NCBI RefSeq assembly: GCF_949628215.1
Contig: NC_134282.1
Coordinates: forward strand, 18,084,723-18,148,722
Origin: Phalacrocorax aristotelis
Taxonomy: Eukaryota > Chordata > Aves > Suliformes > Phalacrocoracidae
DNA: 64,000 nt
Reading direction: 5' to 3'
The position numbers and the translations under genes are program-made. This document shows positions 1-14,900 of this stretch, piece by piece (the first letter of the stretch is position 1; each line of letters opens with the position of its first letter). The notes below the pieces were generated by a model. That model was not told where the DNA came from. It worked only from the letters and a program-made list of their open reading frames with translations, and searched no databases.

Positions 1-3000
1 GGTGTATCTCAGATACATGGGAGAATAGTTGGGAAAAGTTCAGGTTTGACAGGACTGGTAAGTAGAAGGTGAGTCACGAGATGACATTTCTGAGGTTTGT
101 TTTAAATTAGTGTATGACAAAAGTGGTAGTGTTATATCATAGCAGGCAGGAAGAGGTAAAATCACCCCTCCTGTGTCAAGAAATCCTCCAGGTGTGAACT
201 GAAGCTCTAAGGATGCCAGCACTTTCAGTGCTTAGAAAGGAAAACATTCCCAGGTGCTGAGTACAGCAACCAACAGCATCAAAATTATATCACAGAGGTA
301 TTATTTTATGATGATTTTTAGTTTTCTTGTGGAAGAAGAGTCAGTACTATAATACCAGTATCTCCTCTGCTTCAGCTATGCGTTCATTTTATTAGTTTTC
401 TTTTAGTAGCTTTATGAGAATGTTTCCTAAAATTCAGCAGCATCATAAGCATTGCTCTTTTCAGATTTTCAAGTTCTGAAATGCTTTGGGGGTGAAACAA
501 ATCAATTCATAAAACCAGGATCAATATGCATTTATTTATTTGGCTAATAGAACGAATGACACACAAAAAAGTGGAGTTAATGTTTATATGACAATGTGCT
601 TCAATTGCATTTGGAAATGTGAATAATTGTTCTAATAGAGTTGATTCTAAATGTCATAATTGAGCAATCAAATGGCATCAAGTTCCTCAAAAGATCTGTT
701 TAGTGATGTTATATGAAAGATGCCTGTAACCTAAGCAGTTAATTTCCAGGGAGCAGCCTGAATCTTCCAGAGCAGTAGTTGTAAATTAGCTGTTTAGGTA
801 GCTGCTTTCCATACCTGCAAGATTGCATCAGCTACTTCAAGGGTATTCTTCAGTGCTCTGAGAAGCTGGTGATTGCGGTTTTGTTGTTATCATTGTGAAA
901 CTGTGGAGTTCGCTTCTGGTCTTTAAGTTGTGTATGTGGGAAGAAAAGAAGTCCGTTTACACGGTTCCAGATTTTGAACGTATTTAGTCTTGAACAGCTG
1001 TACTTTGTCCTCTTACAGCAAGCAGTTCATGCAGCCTCTTTCCTTTTGTCGCTGTACTGGCTGTCGGCCTCCTGGTCGTTGATTGGCCTATCTAATTAGT
1101 CATATGAAAATACATTTTTGTCTGTGAACTGCGAGCTAATATATTTTAGATTTGTCTCATATAAAAAGGAAAACTGAGTTTGCTTTTAAGTTACAATGGA
1201 TGCTTCATGGTTTTAGGGAAAACAGAACATTTTCTTGCCCTTCAAATGAAGTCATCCTAGTTGAGGGCAGCATGTAGCAGCCAGTGTCACCATCAGGATT
1301 CAGATGAATTCACAGATACCAGTATTGTTGCATCACTGCAGCACATTCATGGCTGATGTCACACAGCTGCAACTGGGTTGTTATAGAAGGCATGATGCAT
1401 CATGGGTGGGAGCCCACAGTTTACAGATGCTGACATAGTGTCACAATCTATCTTACATTAGTGTTGTGCCAGCGGCTATGATGGTGGTCGCTGACTTTCG
1501 GTTTCGAACAGATGGCCAAAAATCGAGGCTTTGCTGGCTTACATTTAAAAAAAAAAAAGTAAATGTGTGTGGGAGACACATGCGGATTTTGGTGACAAAA
1601 AGCAGGTTTTTATCAACTAAATTTTGTAGCACAGTCTGGGTCTAGAACTGGCTCTCACTGGCTTGTAGTTAATTGGAATGAGAGCCGAAGCTGTATTCCC
1701 GTAGCAACAGGATTAGTGGACTGATCACATTAGCATCTCATGATGAGTTGGAATTCACCACCGCCCAGCTAGTTTGAGTGCCAGCAACAAGTTGAGCTGC
1801 AGCTCCCTCTCTTTATAGTGTCTGTAGTGGGTTAAAGTACCCAGTACCTTAAACAGTGCATCTTTATGCATCAGTCATTTTCCTTTGGAGACAAAATTTG
1901 TGTTACAGCTTAAGTTAAAGATGTGTGAACACAGCCCTGCTAATGTTTGACTTTAGAAGAACATTCTTGTTTGAGCAGGAAAAGTTTACATTTAATGCCA
2001 AATGATGCAATTTTAAATGTAGTGTATTCTCTAGTTGTATTTAATATTGGATTTGCTGGCTTTCTGAACAGAATCCCAATTAAGATGGAGAAGGTCAGCG
2101 ATCTGACTCCGCTCTGAGATTTCATTTTGTATGTGTACTGTTGGCTTTTTTTTTATCTTTCACAAAGAGCTTGGATCCAAAGAACACTTTCCCTTTGCCA
2201 AAATTCCACATGATCTTGCCTTCAAGGAAACGCATCCATTTTTAGCAGGCTAGAAAAACCTTTTTTAAAGCAGATTTCTGTTAACAGTAGTTTTAACCCA
2301 TGAAATGTGAACACAAACAAGTCAATCTTAGCTCAAGTTATAATAGCCATATTTCACTCATATGCTTATTCATGGTGAAATTCAGCATTTTTGCTTCTAC
2401 AGGGGAATAAGTCATTTGCTCTTTGCATTTTATGGTATGTCAGGCAGCAAGGGTGTGCATATACATATTAAAGCAAATCATCTGCATCATGATCGTTAGT
2501 CATTGGTCAATTTGACATTTATCAATGGCCTCTTAATTCATAATACAATATTTGTAAAAAAAACAAACCCAAAACAAACAAACAAAAAACCCCAAAAACC
2601 AAACCTCACAGCAACATTCTGTCATTTTTTTCTGAGAAATGGAGAGAAAACTGCACAAATTTTAGTTTGCACAGTAATTTGTGCTATAACACTTTTTTAT
2701 TTTCTGGTTGTTAAACAGTTATTTTATGGATATAGTAGAATAAAACAAGTCTTAATTGACAGATATTTTTGATAAAATACTTTTGGTTTTGTTCCTTTAC
2801 CTCACTCACACTTCTTCCTTTGGAAAAGCACCAGCTACTGCTGTACTGCAGAGTAGCATATATATAAACATATAACCAATCACTGGAGTGCTTTTTCTTC
2901 TCTTCTAGTTTTGCTAGAGCTGTTCCTTTCATTCAAATATTTTTAGGAGGAAGGTGGGGAAGAGGATGGAGTTGTTCATCTGTTTCATACAATGACTATC

Positions 3001-5770
3001 ACTCTACTTTAAATCTACTGCAGCTGTACAACTTGGAGGAGGAGAAGGTTGGAGTTTACTGTCATTTTCTCTAAAACATTGATGAGAATTAAATTGTGGA
3101 AGTAATGCAGAAGAATCCCTAGGACAGACTGATGTATTATGGGAAATGGCTTGTGCAAAGCAAGTGTCATACATTCCCTTGAAAGTGTATGTTGTGTCCC
3201 TGCAGGGTATACGCAGATACTTTGACTCCTTTACTATCTACAGAATCTTAAGCAGCTTCTGATCAGTCCGATTCATTTGCTCTCCCTACTTAGGTTGGTG
3301 TTCAGCAAGTGCTTTAAATTAGCAAAAGTGATCCCTGCCACCGGAACAAGGGACTCTGCTGCCTGCACCATTATTTTTCCATGGTGCTGACATAGGGTTT
3401 ATGGGGCTGTGTGGTGAAGTGATTAAAAGACTGCTGTGTTTAATTTTGATTTGAGATTCACACAAACTTTGACAATACAAAGGGCCTGGGATGAACAACA
3501 GAGGTAAAAAAAATTTTGGCAGTAGCAGGAAGCAGGATCCATCACTGTGGTCTTTCTTTGCATTTGATGCATTTGTCTGATGTTTATCTGGATTAGCATA
3601 CGGCAAGATTAGGATGTTTATGGAAGCTGTCTTTAGCAATCTCTAAGTGCAGGTTTTTCTTCACTCCTAGAAGAAAAGAAAAAGGGGGGGAAGGTTGTCT
3701 CTTCCACAGAAAATAGAAAAGGGGGGCAAAGATCTCAAACGGTTTCCTTTGTAAGGCAGTTACACAATCCTAGATTTGCAATGCAGATTTAATGCTAATG
3801 ACTTCTATTACTTTGTAGTTTTAGCTCCCACTATTAGAGCTGGTCAGAAACATTAATTTAAAAGTGTTGGTTTTTCAAAATCAAATTTGGACAAGTTTAA
3901 GCTGAGATGATATCTGAGGACGGCACAAGCTGGAAAGAAGCACTTAGTGTAATTTTTTAAAAATTATTATTAAATACTCGTAGCTGAACAGACAAGGAGT
4001 TTTTGTTCCCTGTTACCTTTTTGTATTGGTGGATTAGAAGTTTCCATGATTTTCATGTTTTCTTATCTGTGTGCACCCTGCAACATCTGAACTTTATATC
4101 CATCATAGCCTCTGCTATAGTTGGCTTCAGTCATACCTGTAGGTTCGATAATGCAGTTCCTTCCCACTTGTACATTAAAGCACATCTGTAGGTTTTTCTC
4201 TACAAAGTTTTTTATGGTGATTCTTTCTAGTGAGATTTTTAATTACTGGTTATCTGTCAGTAGTAGCTCATGGCTTGTTCTAAACCTTGAGGTAGACCTA
4301 GAGTCAGTTCCAGCTGCACTTGGAGTGACTTCTCTTCCTTGGGCACCTGAGAAGGGCTTTTTTACTCTGGAAAAGCTTCCTTTTAAAAAAAAAAAAAATC
4401 ATGTCAAGAACCACAAGACCTATCTGCATTGGCAGTCTTTAAAAAGTAATCTCAATTGGACAGTTCCTTCATGGAATAATGATACAGAAATTGTATCAGT
4501 TTATGGAATACGTTGTGGGGTGGGAGCTTTTATCGTCTTATGCCGATGAGGAGAAATTGAAATTCAAAACAAATAAAATAGCAATTAAATTTTTATTTCT
4601 TTTTTTTTATTTCAATCATTCATGACACCGATTCAGATTAGATGGGTTTTTACAATGAATGTCTGCCCTCTCTTAAAAATGTAAAGGAGAAGTGTCAGTT
4701 TATTAAACAGGCAGTATCTAAGTAGGAACTCCCTGCTGACGCAAGGTGCTCTTGATGTGAGCATAACTCCAGTCAGAATTAAGAGCTGGGTGTGTTAGGA
4801 AGCAGGAGCTATTAGTGTGCATTTGTGAGAACTGTCCTTTGGCATTTATAAGCAAGAGCTTTCCTTGACCTTTAAAGAAAAAAGAACCCTTTGCAACTAC
4901 ATTATTTATCACAATGCAGCTTTTACTCTTGAAGCAGAATAATACTGATGGCTATTTTATACGTATAGACTTGTAATTGGAACTGGCTAAGGAAAAATGT
5001 TCAGATACAAACATTTGGTAGCAGTTTTGGTTAGATTTTTCTCTCTTGCCAAGCAAGGCATGTATGATCACAAAGAAACAGAAAACCTTACTGCTCACAG
5101 CAAGCAGAGCATTTATCTGCATTTGGGAAGGCCCTTTCTTGAAAATCCTTCCATTGCCTGGTTGAGAGTACAGGCTTGAACCGGCATCTCCCTGAAGGAG
5201 GGAATGCTTTGGCTAGTCTATAAAAGGTTTGTCTAAGGTGTGTGCCTCATGTTTCCCCTGTTGGAACTGGTACCTACAAATATGAGTGTATCTATATAAA
5301 GTATATATCTTAGACCAGAGTTTGAAGCTGAGATTTCCATGTAACAGAGTGCCCCAGGAGGGGGCAGGGAGAAAACTACTTCGTGATTCTGGTCATTACA
5401 GCACTGCCTACCCAATACCAACTCCATAATCTAAATATGGTCCTGAAACAGAGATTTGAAGCTGGGCTTTCAGCACTTTAAACTAGCTTCCTCTAAGCAT
5501 AAGGCAGTTTGGGGTGTGCAAGCATGGCTATGAAAGGAATGTTGCATCTGGCTTTCTCTCATTGTGGCTGTAAGATTTTAAAAGATGTTGGTTTATTTTG
5601 TATGTGAAGTGAGAGTCACTTCATAATCTTGGAAATTTTGCAGGCAGGACAGTGAAAACTGATTCCTGTCCAACTTTTCCCACTGTGTGATGGTGAATAT
5701 ACCGTCAATACTTGTCCTCGTGATATTTTAAGATAGCTTTACTGAATGTTTCTTTTTTCCCTCTCTTCAG
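1..5770. other. LRCH3 intron 1 (3' part), no exon seen
   Basis: AT-rich sequence with short chance reading frames only. No LRCH3-like exon, RNA gene or clear transposon was recognised. It includes an A-rich, C-interrupted tract at about 2556-2606. It ends in a pyrimidine-rich acceptor (TTTTTTCCCTCTCTTCAG) at 5770. Exon 1 and the promoter must lie left of the window. Confidence 0.75.
2556..2606. repeat. A-rich, C-interrupted low-complexity tract
   Basis: About 50 bases made almost only of A and C on the + strand (AAACAAACCC-type units), in LRCH3 intron 1. Confidence 0.7.
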
Positions 5771-5915
5771 ATTTGTCACGGAACAGACTGTCAGAACTTC
5801 CAGCAGAAGCATGTCACTTTGTCTCCCTCGAGAGTCTTAATTTGTACCAGAACTGCATTCGATATATCCCAGAGGCTGTTTTGAATTTACAGTCTTTAAC
5901 ATTTCTAAATATCAG
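5771..5915 (+). CDS. LRCH3: LRCH3 exon, leucine-rich repeats
   Basis: 145 bases, acceptor TCTTCAG and donor GTAACG. The exon starts at phase 1: its first two bases finish an Asp codon begun upstream. It encodes [10 protein letters not shown] followed by two repeat units ending in FLNIS, with the Leu/Asn spacing of LRRs. It ends with AG of a split Ser codon completed at 7397. Confidence 0.93.
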
Positions 5916-8900
5916 GTAACGATTGTCTTAGAAATTTTGCTTCAGCATCAGTAGTCTTGGTTTATAAATTTTGATGTATCCATAAGTAATGCTAACATGG
6001 CGTGTAATCATTGTGTTGTTATATTGTATGTCATTGAATCAAAGCAACCTGAACCAGTCTTTCCTACTTGGGTGGATCTGGGAACGTGAGGATTAAGCAG
6101 CAGTTGTAGAAGTAGAGTATGAAGAATAAAGCTAATTCCAACTTAAAGGACTCACAAAATAAATTCCAGTAGTTTTCATGTGAAATACAGGCATGCAGAC
6201 TGAAAAAAGAAGATGGGGCTTTTGGATAGTCTTTACAATTCAGCTCTTGGCTGCTGTATAAGGCTTATGCAATTTCCCTTTACCTTCACTCTACTTTTAA
6301 AGATCTTCCTCAAGCATTAATGCTTCTCTGCCAGCATTAAAAGCTAATTACTGCAGCTTAGCCTGTTGATGAAATTCAACTGTGTACAGCATTCTCCATT
6401 TGTAGAAGGCCTTTTAAGAGGTGTGGAAAGTTCCTTGTCGTAAATTGGCAATGATACTGATCAAGAAAAACTTCAGGCTATTTCCTTCTGCCGTTATACT
6501 TCTGCCAGTTTAGTATGCTTATGTTTCTTTATTTTCTTTTTTTTATTGATGGTAAGAATTGTTGGAATAGGATATGAATCAGGTATGGGTTTCCTATTGC
6601 TATGATCTCTAGTAGGTGCAGTCCAATTATTATCCTTTTAAAAGCTGCTGTTGGTTCACTGACTGCTCAGAAGTTTTTGTTTGGGTTTTTTTTTTTGCTT
6701 TAATAATAAGGAAGTCTGAGTTTCAAGCATGAAATAATACAGCAGCGTATCTTGGTAAATATCAACACCTGATCAAAGCCTTAGTTAAGACCCTAGTAAC
6801 TTTCTAATCATCTAGTCACTGTTCCTTGCTATGTTTTATTTTTAAAGGGAATCATTCTCTTTTTACAATCCATTCTCATTCTGTCTGAGGTTATGGTCCA
6901 GTCATATGACCTCATATTTGCCTTAATAATAGTTTATTATGAAATGTCCAGGACTGTATTTTGGAATAATGAAATCTATCATACCAAAAGTCTTGATCCA
7001 CATGATTTTCTGAATATTTAAAGTATATTTCTACTTGAGTAAATAATTACTTTCTCTTGGCATTTTGTATGTGCTGACCTGCAATACTACATATCAGAAA
7101 GGCTTTTGCACTCTGTTCAAACATATTCATTTGTGACAGGATGGCCAGTTGTCAGAAGCACCTGAAAGGGCACAAAAATATCATATTCCCCAGCACTGAG
7201 TTAGAAAGCATTTGATCAGGCTTGGTACTTGGTATTCAGAGTTTGTTCACACATAACTAGTTAAACCAAGTAATGAAGAAAGACTGAGTTTATCATCTCA
7301 ATGGAGTGTGGGTTTTGTATGTCTTTCATTGCATTAAGAGGTGAGGTGATTTCTCACTAGAGTTCTGATGATTTTGTTTTCTTTCTGTCCAAAAAGTCGA
7401 AACCAGCTCTCAACATTGCCCGTACACCTCTGTAGTCTACCACTAAAGGTTTTGATAGCAAGTAATAATAAGTTGGTTTCGATACCTGAAGAAATTGGAC
7501 AGCTCAGGCAGCTGACAGAGCTTGTGAGTATACAGTTGTTGGTTTTTTTAAACTATTACTGTTCAGTCTTTAATTTTTAATTGATGTGTCTAATAGGTTC
7601 GGGGGTGCTTCAGAAGAAATAACAATTTCTTCAAACTGATCAGAATAATGCAGTAATTAGGATGCTATCTGAGCATGTGCAAGTTCGAAATCCCATTTCT
7701 CAGACTTCCCTGTTTTTGAAAGGAAGGCTGGATGGAGTTAGAGCTGTTATGCATTTGTTTCTGGCAAAAAGCTTTTATATAGCAAGCTGCACTGTCTCAA
7801 ATAATATGGAATAACTTGAACAAGATAACTTGAAATAAACTTCTACATCTGAATTCTTAATCTTTTAAAGCTTTTATTTCCCCATATATTTAAAATGAGA
7901 ATAATGCTTCACATCAGCATCAAGATCTAATGAATATAAGCATCTAAGGTGTTATGTAAATAGTTGTCTTTTTCTTTCAGTCCCTAAATAAAACACTACC
8001 TATGGTTACTAACAGAGGCTTACCAGTCAGTGGTGGCAATGTCAAAACTGCTAACTCATTCTTTACTCTTGCTTTGTAGGATGTGAGCTGTAATGAAATA
8101 CAGACAATACCTCCACAGATTGGCAATCTGGAATCCTTGCGGGACCTAAACGTCAGAAGAAATAATTTGGTGCATTTACCTGAAGGTGAGATAAAGGCTG
8201 TCAGTTGTAACAGCAGAAGCTTCAAGCACTTCTTTATTTTCAATGCCTTTTTCTTCCCCTGAGAGCTAGAAGCAGTGTACTTAATTATTTTGTAAAACAT
8301 ATTTTTATAATCTTGCTTTTAAATCTGCTGAATTATGTTTATTTTCTATCTTCAGAGCTTGCTGAGTTGCCTTTGATTCGATTAGATTTCTCCTGCAATA
8401 AAATAACAACAATACCAGTTTGTTATAGGAACCTCAGACATCTGCAGACCATCATGTTAGAGAACAACCCTCTCCAGTCACCCCCTGCACAGGTAATCTG
8501 CAGCTAGGAATTCAGATGACTAGTTCAACTAAAAAGGACAGAATGAAGTAAAAAGCTGAAGGGTTCTATTACAAGCTTTATTTAAGGAAGAAGAGGACTT
8601 TAAATAAATTGTATTGTCTAAAAGTGCTGAATACGCAGCACAGCTAGAAAAATCCCTTTTTCTTTTCTTACTTTACTTACTAGTAGTCACACCTATGGGA
8701 TATTACTAAGAATTCCACTATTAGCATTGTACTAATGCTCGCTGAACATTTCTGCTTTCAGTGTAGGAGAGAGCAAGCTCTCTTAGGCAAGACTGATTTT
8801 GTAACTCTCAAAAGTCAAAATTTTGACTGAGGCCTCATTGCCCCTGTGTGCAGGTTCACTTTGCAGCAGAGTGCTCAAACTGGCCTGTGAGCTAGAAACT

Positions 8901-11900
8901 GCAATATGGTTAGTGACTAATTTAATTTTTAATGTGGGGCCATAAGCCCTTGAGTATTACAGGTTTTACTGTGAGCTGCTGCTTCTGAGGCAAGAGTGGC
9001 ACTTGCTGAACCCGTAGTTTCAATAGGGTTTTGCTTCCCTTTGAAAGCAAAGACAGCTGTTACTGGCTCCATTCACTTTAAATTTGAGCTTGCTTTGGCA
9101 GCCTGCCGCTGCCATTCAAAGTTGGGCATGGGTGGGATGCATCTGTTCTCATGCCAAGGGTATAAATTCTACTACTTGTAAATGCTTATGTCTTGTTTGC
9201 ATGATGAAAACTCAGCATCCAGCTGACAAAGTTGCATGCAGACCAGATGTACTTGGATGACAGCTTCCATTCGTCTATCATGGGCATCCTGTCATGCTCC
9301 ACTACAGCTGTTTTTCTAAAATGCAGTGAGATTAGAAGAAAAGATGCATTAGTTGACATAAATGTGCTCATTTATTACTCTCAACGACAGGTTAAATGTC
9401 TGTAGAGTACTTTGAAAATGTATTCTCAAATTATACTTATGTAATTTTTAATTTTTTTTTAAGATATGTATAAAAGGAAAAATTCACATATTTAAATACC
9501 TGAACATAGAAGCATGCAAGATAGCTCCAGAGTTGCCTGATTATGATAGGAGACCCATGGGATTTGGATCTTGGTAAGTTTGGCACAATCCAAATTCCTA
9601 GTTCTGATGACATTCAGGAAAATTTTGTCAGTCATCTGAGTTTTTTTAAAAAAATTAGATCCACGGATTATTCTTTGGTAAGTGCATTGATGGAGGCGGT
9701 TTTGAAGAATGTCATTTGTGTTATCTCATGGTGCATTCTAACAGGGTACCACTATACCACTATATAAGTAGTGAGGAGCAGCTCAGAACAACACCTGGGC
9801 AATATCATATGAAAGGCAGTGTTAGAGTTGATGTACAGTAAGAAGTGTTGGTATCTTCATAGTACAGGGGGTATGCTCTCATGTTGTTAAGATGTGTGTT
9901 CAGCTTATAAGATCTTAATATTTTCCATACTTACTTTAGTATATACCTGCTGTGATTTTTAACCTTTTGTGCAGAATTTTATAACTGCTGCGCTCAAACC
10001 GCAGGTGTAAATGCTGATCTCCACCCCATTAGTAAACTGTTATCTCTGGCAAGCTTTCACTTGGCACTATTGCTTAGCAGTGTAACACAAATATTGGAAC
10101 AGTCAGCCATATCAGCTGCTAAATTAAGATGTCTAGAGAAAAGCAGGAGTTAAGATCTATTTCTGTTACATGATACAGAGGGAAGGGCGTCAGTGAAGTA
10201 TGACACTAAATATAAATAAAAATTACCTCAATCATCTTGGAAGGTGTCAATAAGGTGTGGAGGAATAAGTTGCGACAGGATGTACCGCTGTCTTTGCAGC
10301 AATAAAACACAAATCAGAGGGCCTCACAATAAATCATCATGAGTCAGATTTGTGAAGAAGAATTTGCATGAGGGACTGACAGAGTGATTCCTCATTGGCA
10401 CCGAATGTCTTAAATTATATTTCTAGATGATGTCAGCTTACGAGTATTTTACGAGTGTTACTCAGTTTCCTAGAGTATAAGCTCTTGCGGAAGGTTTCTG
10501 CGTAATACTGGGGATACTGTCCTGTTACCAAAAAGGATCTAAATGATAAACTGTCATGATCTGTTTAGCATAGTTTGTTTATTTTTTTAAGAGAAATTCC
10601 AATAAAATAAGTGGGCTGTGTATTTAGTGATTTATTGTTGGCTGTAGTTATATATTACTATGGAAGTTTTCATTAATTGCCTTTGTGAAATAAGAACAAT
10701 GTATTTTAAACATAGGTTGGAATTACAAACGTAAAAACAAGTGCAGAACTGATTGAGGATGCTTTCTCTAGAGTTGCTTCCAGATTCAGTCATATGAAAT
10801 GAGCTTCAGCTGGCTTTCCTTCAGCTGTATTTCCATCCCAAAGAGGAGATAAGTGTTGGTGGTAGAATTAGTTGTTGTTACCATGCTGCTTGGGGTATTT
10901 AGTATTGCAGGTGTACCTATCTGTCTTCATGTACCTATGGAAGAACTGTCCATGGACTGGAGTACATGTTAGGAGGAAATAGTAGAATGATCCCGTGGAA
11001 GAGAGGATCCCAAATTATTATATTCTTCTGGAACTTGGGATGAGAGAAATAAAAGCATTCAACTACAATATAGTTAGTATTTCCAGGGAAGTCACAAGAG
11101 CTTTATGTCTGTTATTTTCAAAGGTGACTGACAGAAATAAGATATCAGTCAGTACCCCTAGACTTTGTTGCTGTTTTATCTGATGAGCTAAGTGAGATAC
11201 CATGGAGGTTAAGAATCCGAAACTGAGTGGTAGAGATTCTTAAAGTTTAAAGAAGTTTGAGTCGTGCTGTCAGTTCACTCTTGATTAAATTTTTTTTTTT
11301 AATAACAAAGTGGTTAATATTGCTAATAAAACAAGATACTCTGAAATGTTATGGCAGAAAGTGTGGTTTGGAGGTTCTAGTGCAACTAATTATTTGTTTT
11401 AGCCTTGTCTCATTATATCACAATGGCTTACCAAAGTGAGATCTTGTATGCTACAGTCCTTCTCTAAGCAGAAGCTCTGTGAAATTTATCTTGGAGCAAG
11501 TTTTGATCTCCTGCCGCCCATCTTTGGTTCACCACACTGAAGTTCAGAGCACCTCAGGTTGGTGCTGGAGGGAATGTGATTGAGAGGAGGCAGAACTGTT
11601 GTAACTGTGTAACAGTTCCTTTGGCAGTGAGGCAGACTGTTATGGTCTGGAGTTAGAAGGTTTAACTCATACATAAACCAGTGTAGTGGATATTCTGGGA
11701 CTTGGACAACTGCTTTTTCTTACAGGACTTTAAAATATGTGTTTCATTGTGGCTTTGGAGCTGTGTTTTAGTCTTTGAAACGCTGGCAAGTCTTTCCTTT
11801 GGCTGTTGATCTTACCAGGCATTTAGCTTTGATTTCAAGCTTCCTGGGTAAGTTGTAGTTGCCCCAAGATGCTTTGATCTGTTTAAATGCTCAATAGTTG

Positions 11901-14900
11901 TTCTGTGTAGCTTGTTGGTCAGGGAGGAATAAAAATCTTACTTCTCAACTGATTTCAGGATGGCTGCTGTATGATTGTAATTGTGTAAACCATGCAGCAT
12001 TGAATAGTTGGGTTAGATGTGAGAGTCAGAGAGGAGGTGTAGAAAGCAGCTTTCATGTTAAAAAGGAGAAGAGTCTCCTGGGAATGGTGATTATGAATTT
12101 TTGAGTTACCAGATAACCTTAGTGGTTTCAAAAGCTATAATTGAAAAGGAAGGCTAAAAGAGGAAAATTTGTATGTTAATACTTCTCTATTTTAGCCAAA
12201 TACTGATTTTTATATTCTTCAATTCGGAATAATTGTTCAACTTAGAACAGGGTTCTGAGGAGATTCTGAAAATACTGGTGCATTTAAAATGGAATTATGC
12301 TGCAGATGGATTTTTCTTTTCTTTGACCGGTGTTTTAAATCCAGTATTTAAGTACTGTGAACTGTTAGCATAAGTATGGTTCCGTTGTCAGTGATTCAAG
12401 GTAATAGTTCTTTAACAGCACTGGGCAATTTCATGGTCTTTCTTTTTTATTCCCCACCCAAAAGAAGGGAGCTTGTTTTTTCCTTTCCCCTTATTTCTTG
12501 CTAGGGGTTTATTATGCAGATGATCTTTCTGTTTAAATATGGGGGCCATAAAGGTGGAACTCTTTAGTTAATCAAAGTTCCACACAGGCACAAGAGCTTG
12601 TCTTTTAGTGTACATTTGCAGAATCTAGATCTGCATAGAAGCAGATGTATAGCCTAGCGTTTCTCATCTGTAGCCCTCCATCCCTCCTCCTAGTTTTTTG
12701 CTATTCTGTGTCTCTCAGAAAATTAAAATACCTCAGTGTAGTAGTCTGTCATTGTTCTACAAAGTCCCATGCACGCACAGTGTGCTGCGTAAATAATAAT
12801 AGTAATTTGAAAATAAGTATTTCCTGAAAGAGGGATTTTAGGGGGAGCAACAACTTGAGAGCAATACCAGTGAGAAAATGACCTGCAATTTAGTTATGAT
12901 GGGGTGAAGCCATTAGCCTCCTGAAATTCGTTCTTTCTTGTGTATTATGTAGTAATTACTGCTGCACTTCTCCCTGGGGCATCAAGTGCCAGTAGGACAG
13001 TTGAGCCATTGTGAAATGCCATCTGCAGTGGATCAGACAAGTCCCATTGTCTCTTTTACTGTAGCTATCTGCAGCAGTTGCCAGACTTGACATCTGTGAT
13101 GGCTGTACTGCTGAATTACGTAGTTTCTGAGCCCAGAAATTTAGAGAACTGTATGGCTGTTTGGTTATATGTATTGTAACACTAGGCACATGTCTAATGC
13201 TTTTGTCTAGACATGTCACTGACAAAGTTAGGCTTTGTAGATGTAGATTTCTATATTTATTATATTAGGAAGTATTTGAAATGTTGTCCAGCTTACTGCA
13301 CAGTTTCTTAGGTAATTATGATACAGGAGATAGTTATGTAATATATTCTGCTTACTTTTGCGTAGAAATATATTTTGATACACCTGTAGTTTTAGTAATT
13401 TTGCATGGGTTTATGCCTACTTATGAAAAAGTTTGTGAGATAGTGTTTTTCAACCAAAACATATGAGCAGCAGAAAATGAAAGTTTGATTTGTTAAACAG
13501 TGAAATAAGAGATCACTTTGCAGTTTTCTTAATTTCTCTGTGGGAAATGTTTGAAGTATGGATATATACTTCGGATCAGATTAGCTCCTAACATGCTAAG
13601 CAGTGGCAGGTGGACAGCTGACTGACAAGTATGTTTGTAGCTGTAAGCATGTGCTTCATGTCTTATGTGGCAAATGCAGTATGATGCTTTCTGATGTGCT
13701 GAGCTTGTGACCACACTGTGCTTGGTAGCTTATTCTGCTTTTGTTCTGTAATAGCTGAGCAGCTTTTGGTGGTGTTTGTGTTATAGTAACTAAAACTGTG
13801 TGTTTGACAGCCATGAGGAACTCTATTCCGGCCGGCCATATGGAGCGCTTGATTCTGGCTTCAATAGTGTGGACAGCGGAGACAAAAGATGGTCAGGGAA
13901 TGAAGTAAGTGTTGCAGCTTTATTTTTGTTGAGTGCAGTATTGTACAGGAAAGCAAAGTAATAAGTATACATCTGGAAGCATATTCAATAGGTAACACGT
14001 ATATGCTAGTGTGCAGGTTGCCTTGAGCTAAAATTATTTGTTGTTTTGTTGGAGAAAAGCATAATTTTGTATGGGATGGGGACGAAGTTGGAAATAATAA
14101 GAGAAATGTATAAAACAGTTCATGACAGATGAATTTACTGTAGCATAAAATATGAGAAAAGGGGGGTCTTCATTGTAAAAAAAAAAAAGCTTAAAACTGT
14201 ACCATATTACAATGTTGAGTTGACTACAATTAACTCATGAGTAATTGTTTCAATAAAATAAATTTGAAAATGAAAACTAAGCTTCAAAAATGAAATGGAA
14301 ATTTCAGCTTCTTTCTTTGCAGCTTGTTTCAAATGTTAAAAATAAAATTCGTTTGCCATTTAGAAGCAAGAAAATGGGATCTCTTAGCAAGGAGACTGTC
14401 AGTTATTCTTCCCAGGAGGAAGCTGCCTTTTCTTCTTGGGTCAACTAAAAGAGGCAGTAGCTAAGACCTAAAGTGTTTCAGTGAGCTATACTCTGTACAC
14501 TTGCTTGCACTCCTAACGTGGTTTTTGAGAGGGTTCTAGGAGTTTCCATCCTGGAACGTTTTCAAGCACTTGCAGATATTGCAAACAAAACTGTAGGCAA
14601 GCTGGTTTTTTAAGGAAGCTTAAATATATGTTTTTTAAAAACAATACCCTATAGCCATATTTTGCTTTAACTTAATGATTTGTAAGTGCAAAAACAGGAC
14701 AGTTGAAGTAAAATAACAAATCAAGATGTAGTAGCTTACAAGATGATGTTTCCGAAGAAAAGTGTTTCTTGACTATTTGTTTTCTAAAGCCAACAGATGA
14801 GTTCTCAGATCTCCCTTTACGTGTGGCAGAGATCACTAAAGAACAGAGACTGCGAAGAGAAAGTCAGTATCAGGAAAACCGAGGAAGCACAGTCGTAACT

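Noticed and set aside
4121..4549. A 142-codon frame in LRCH3 intron 1
   Set aside because: It includes an A-run read as Lys and has no recognisable domain. Upstream LRCH3 coding sequence is expected only in exon 1, outside the window.
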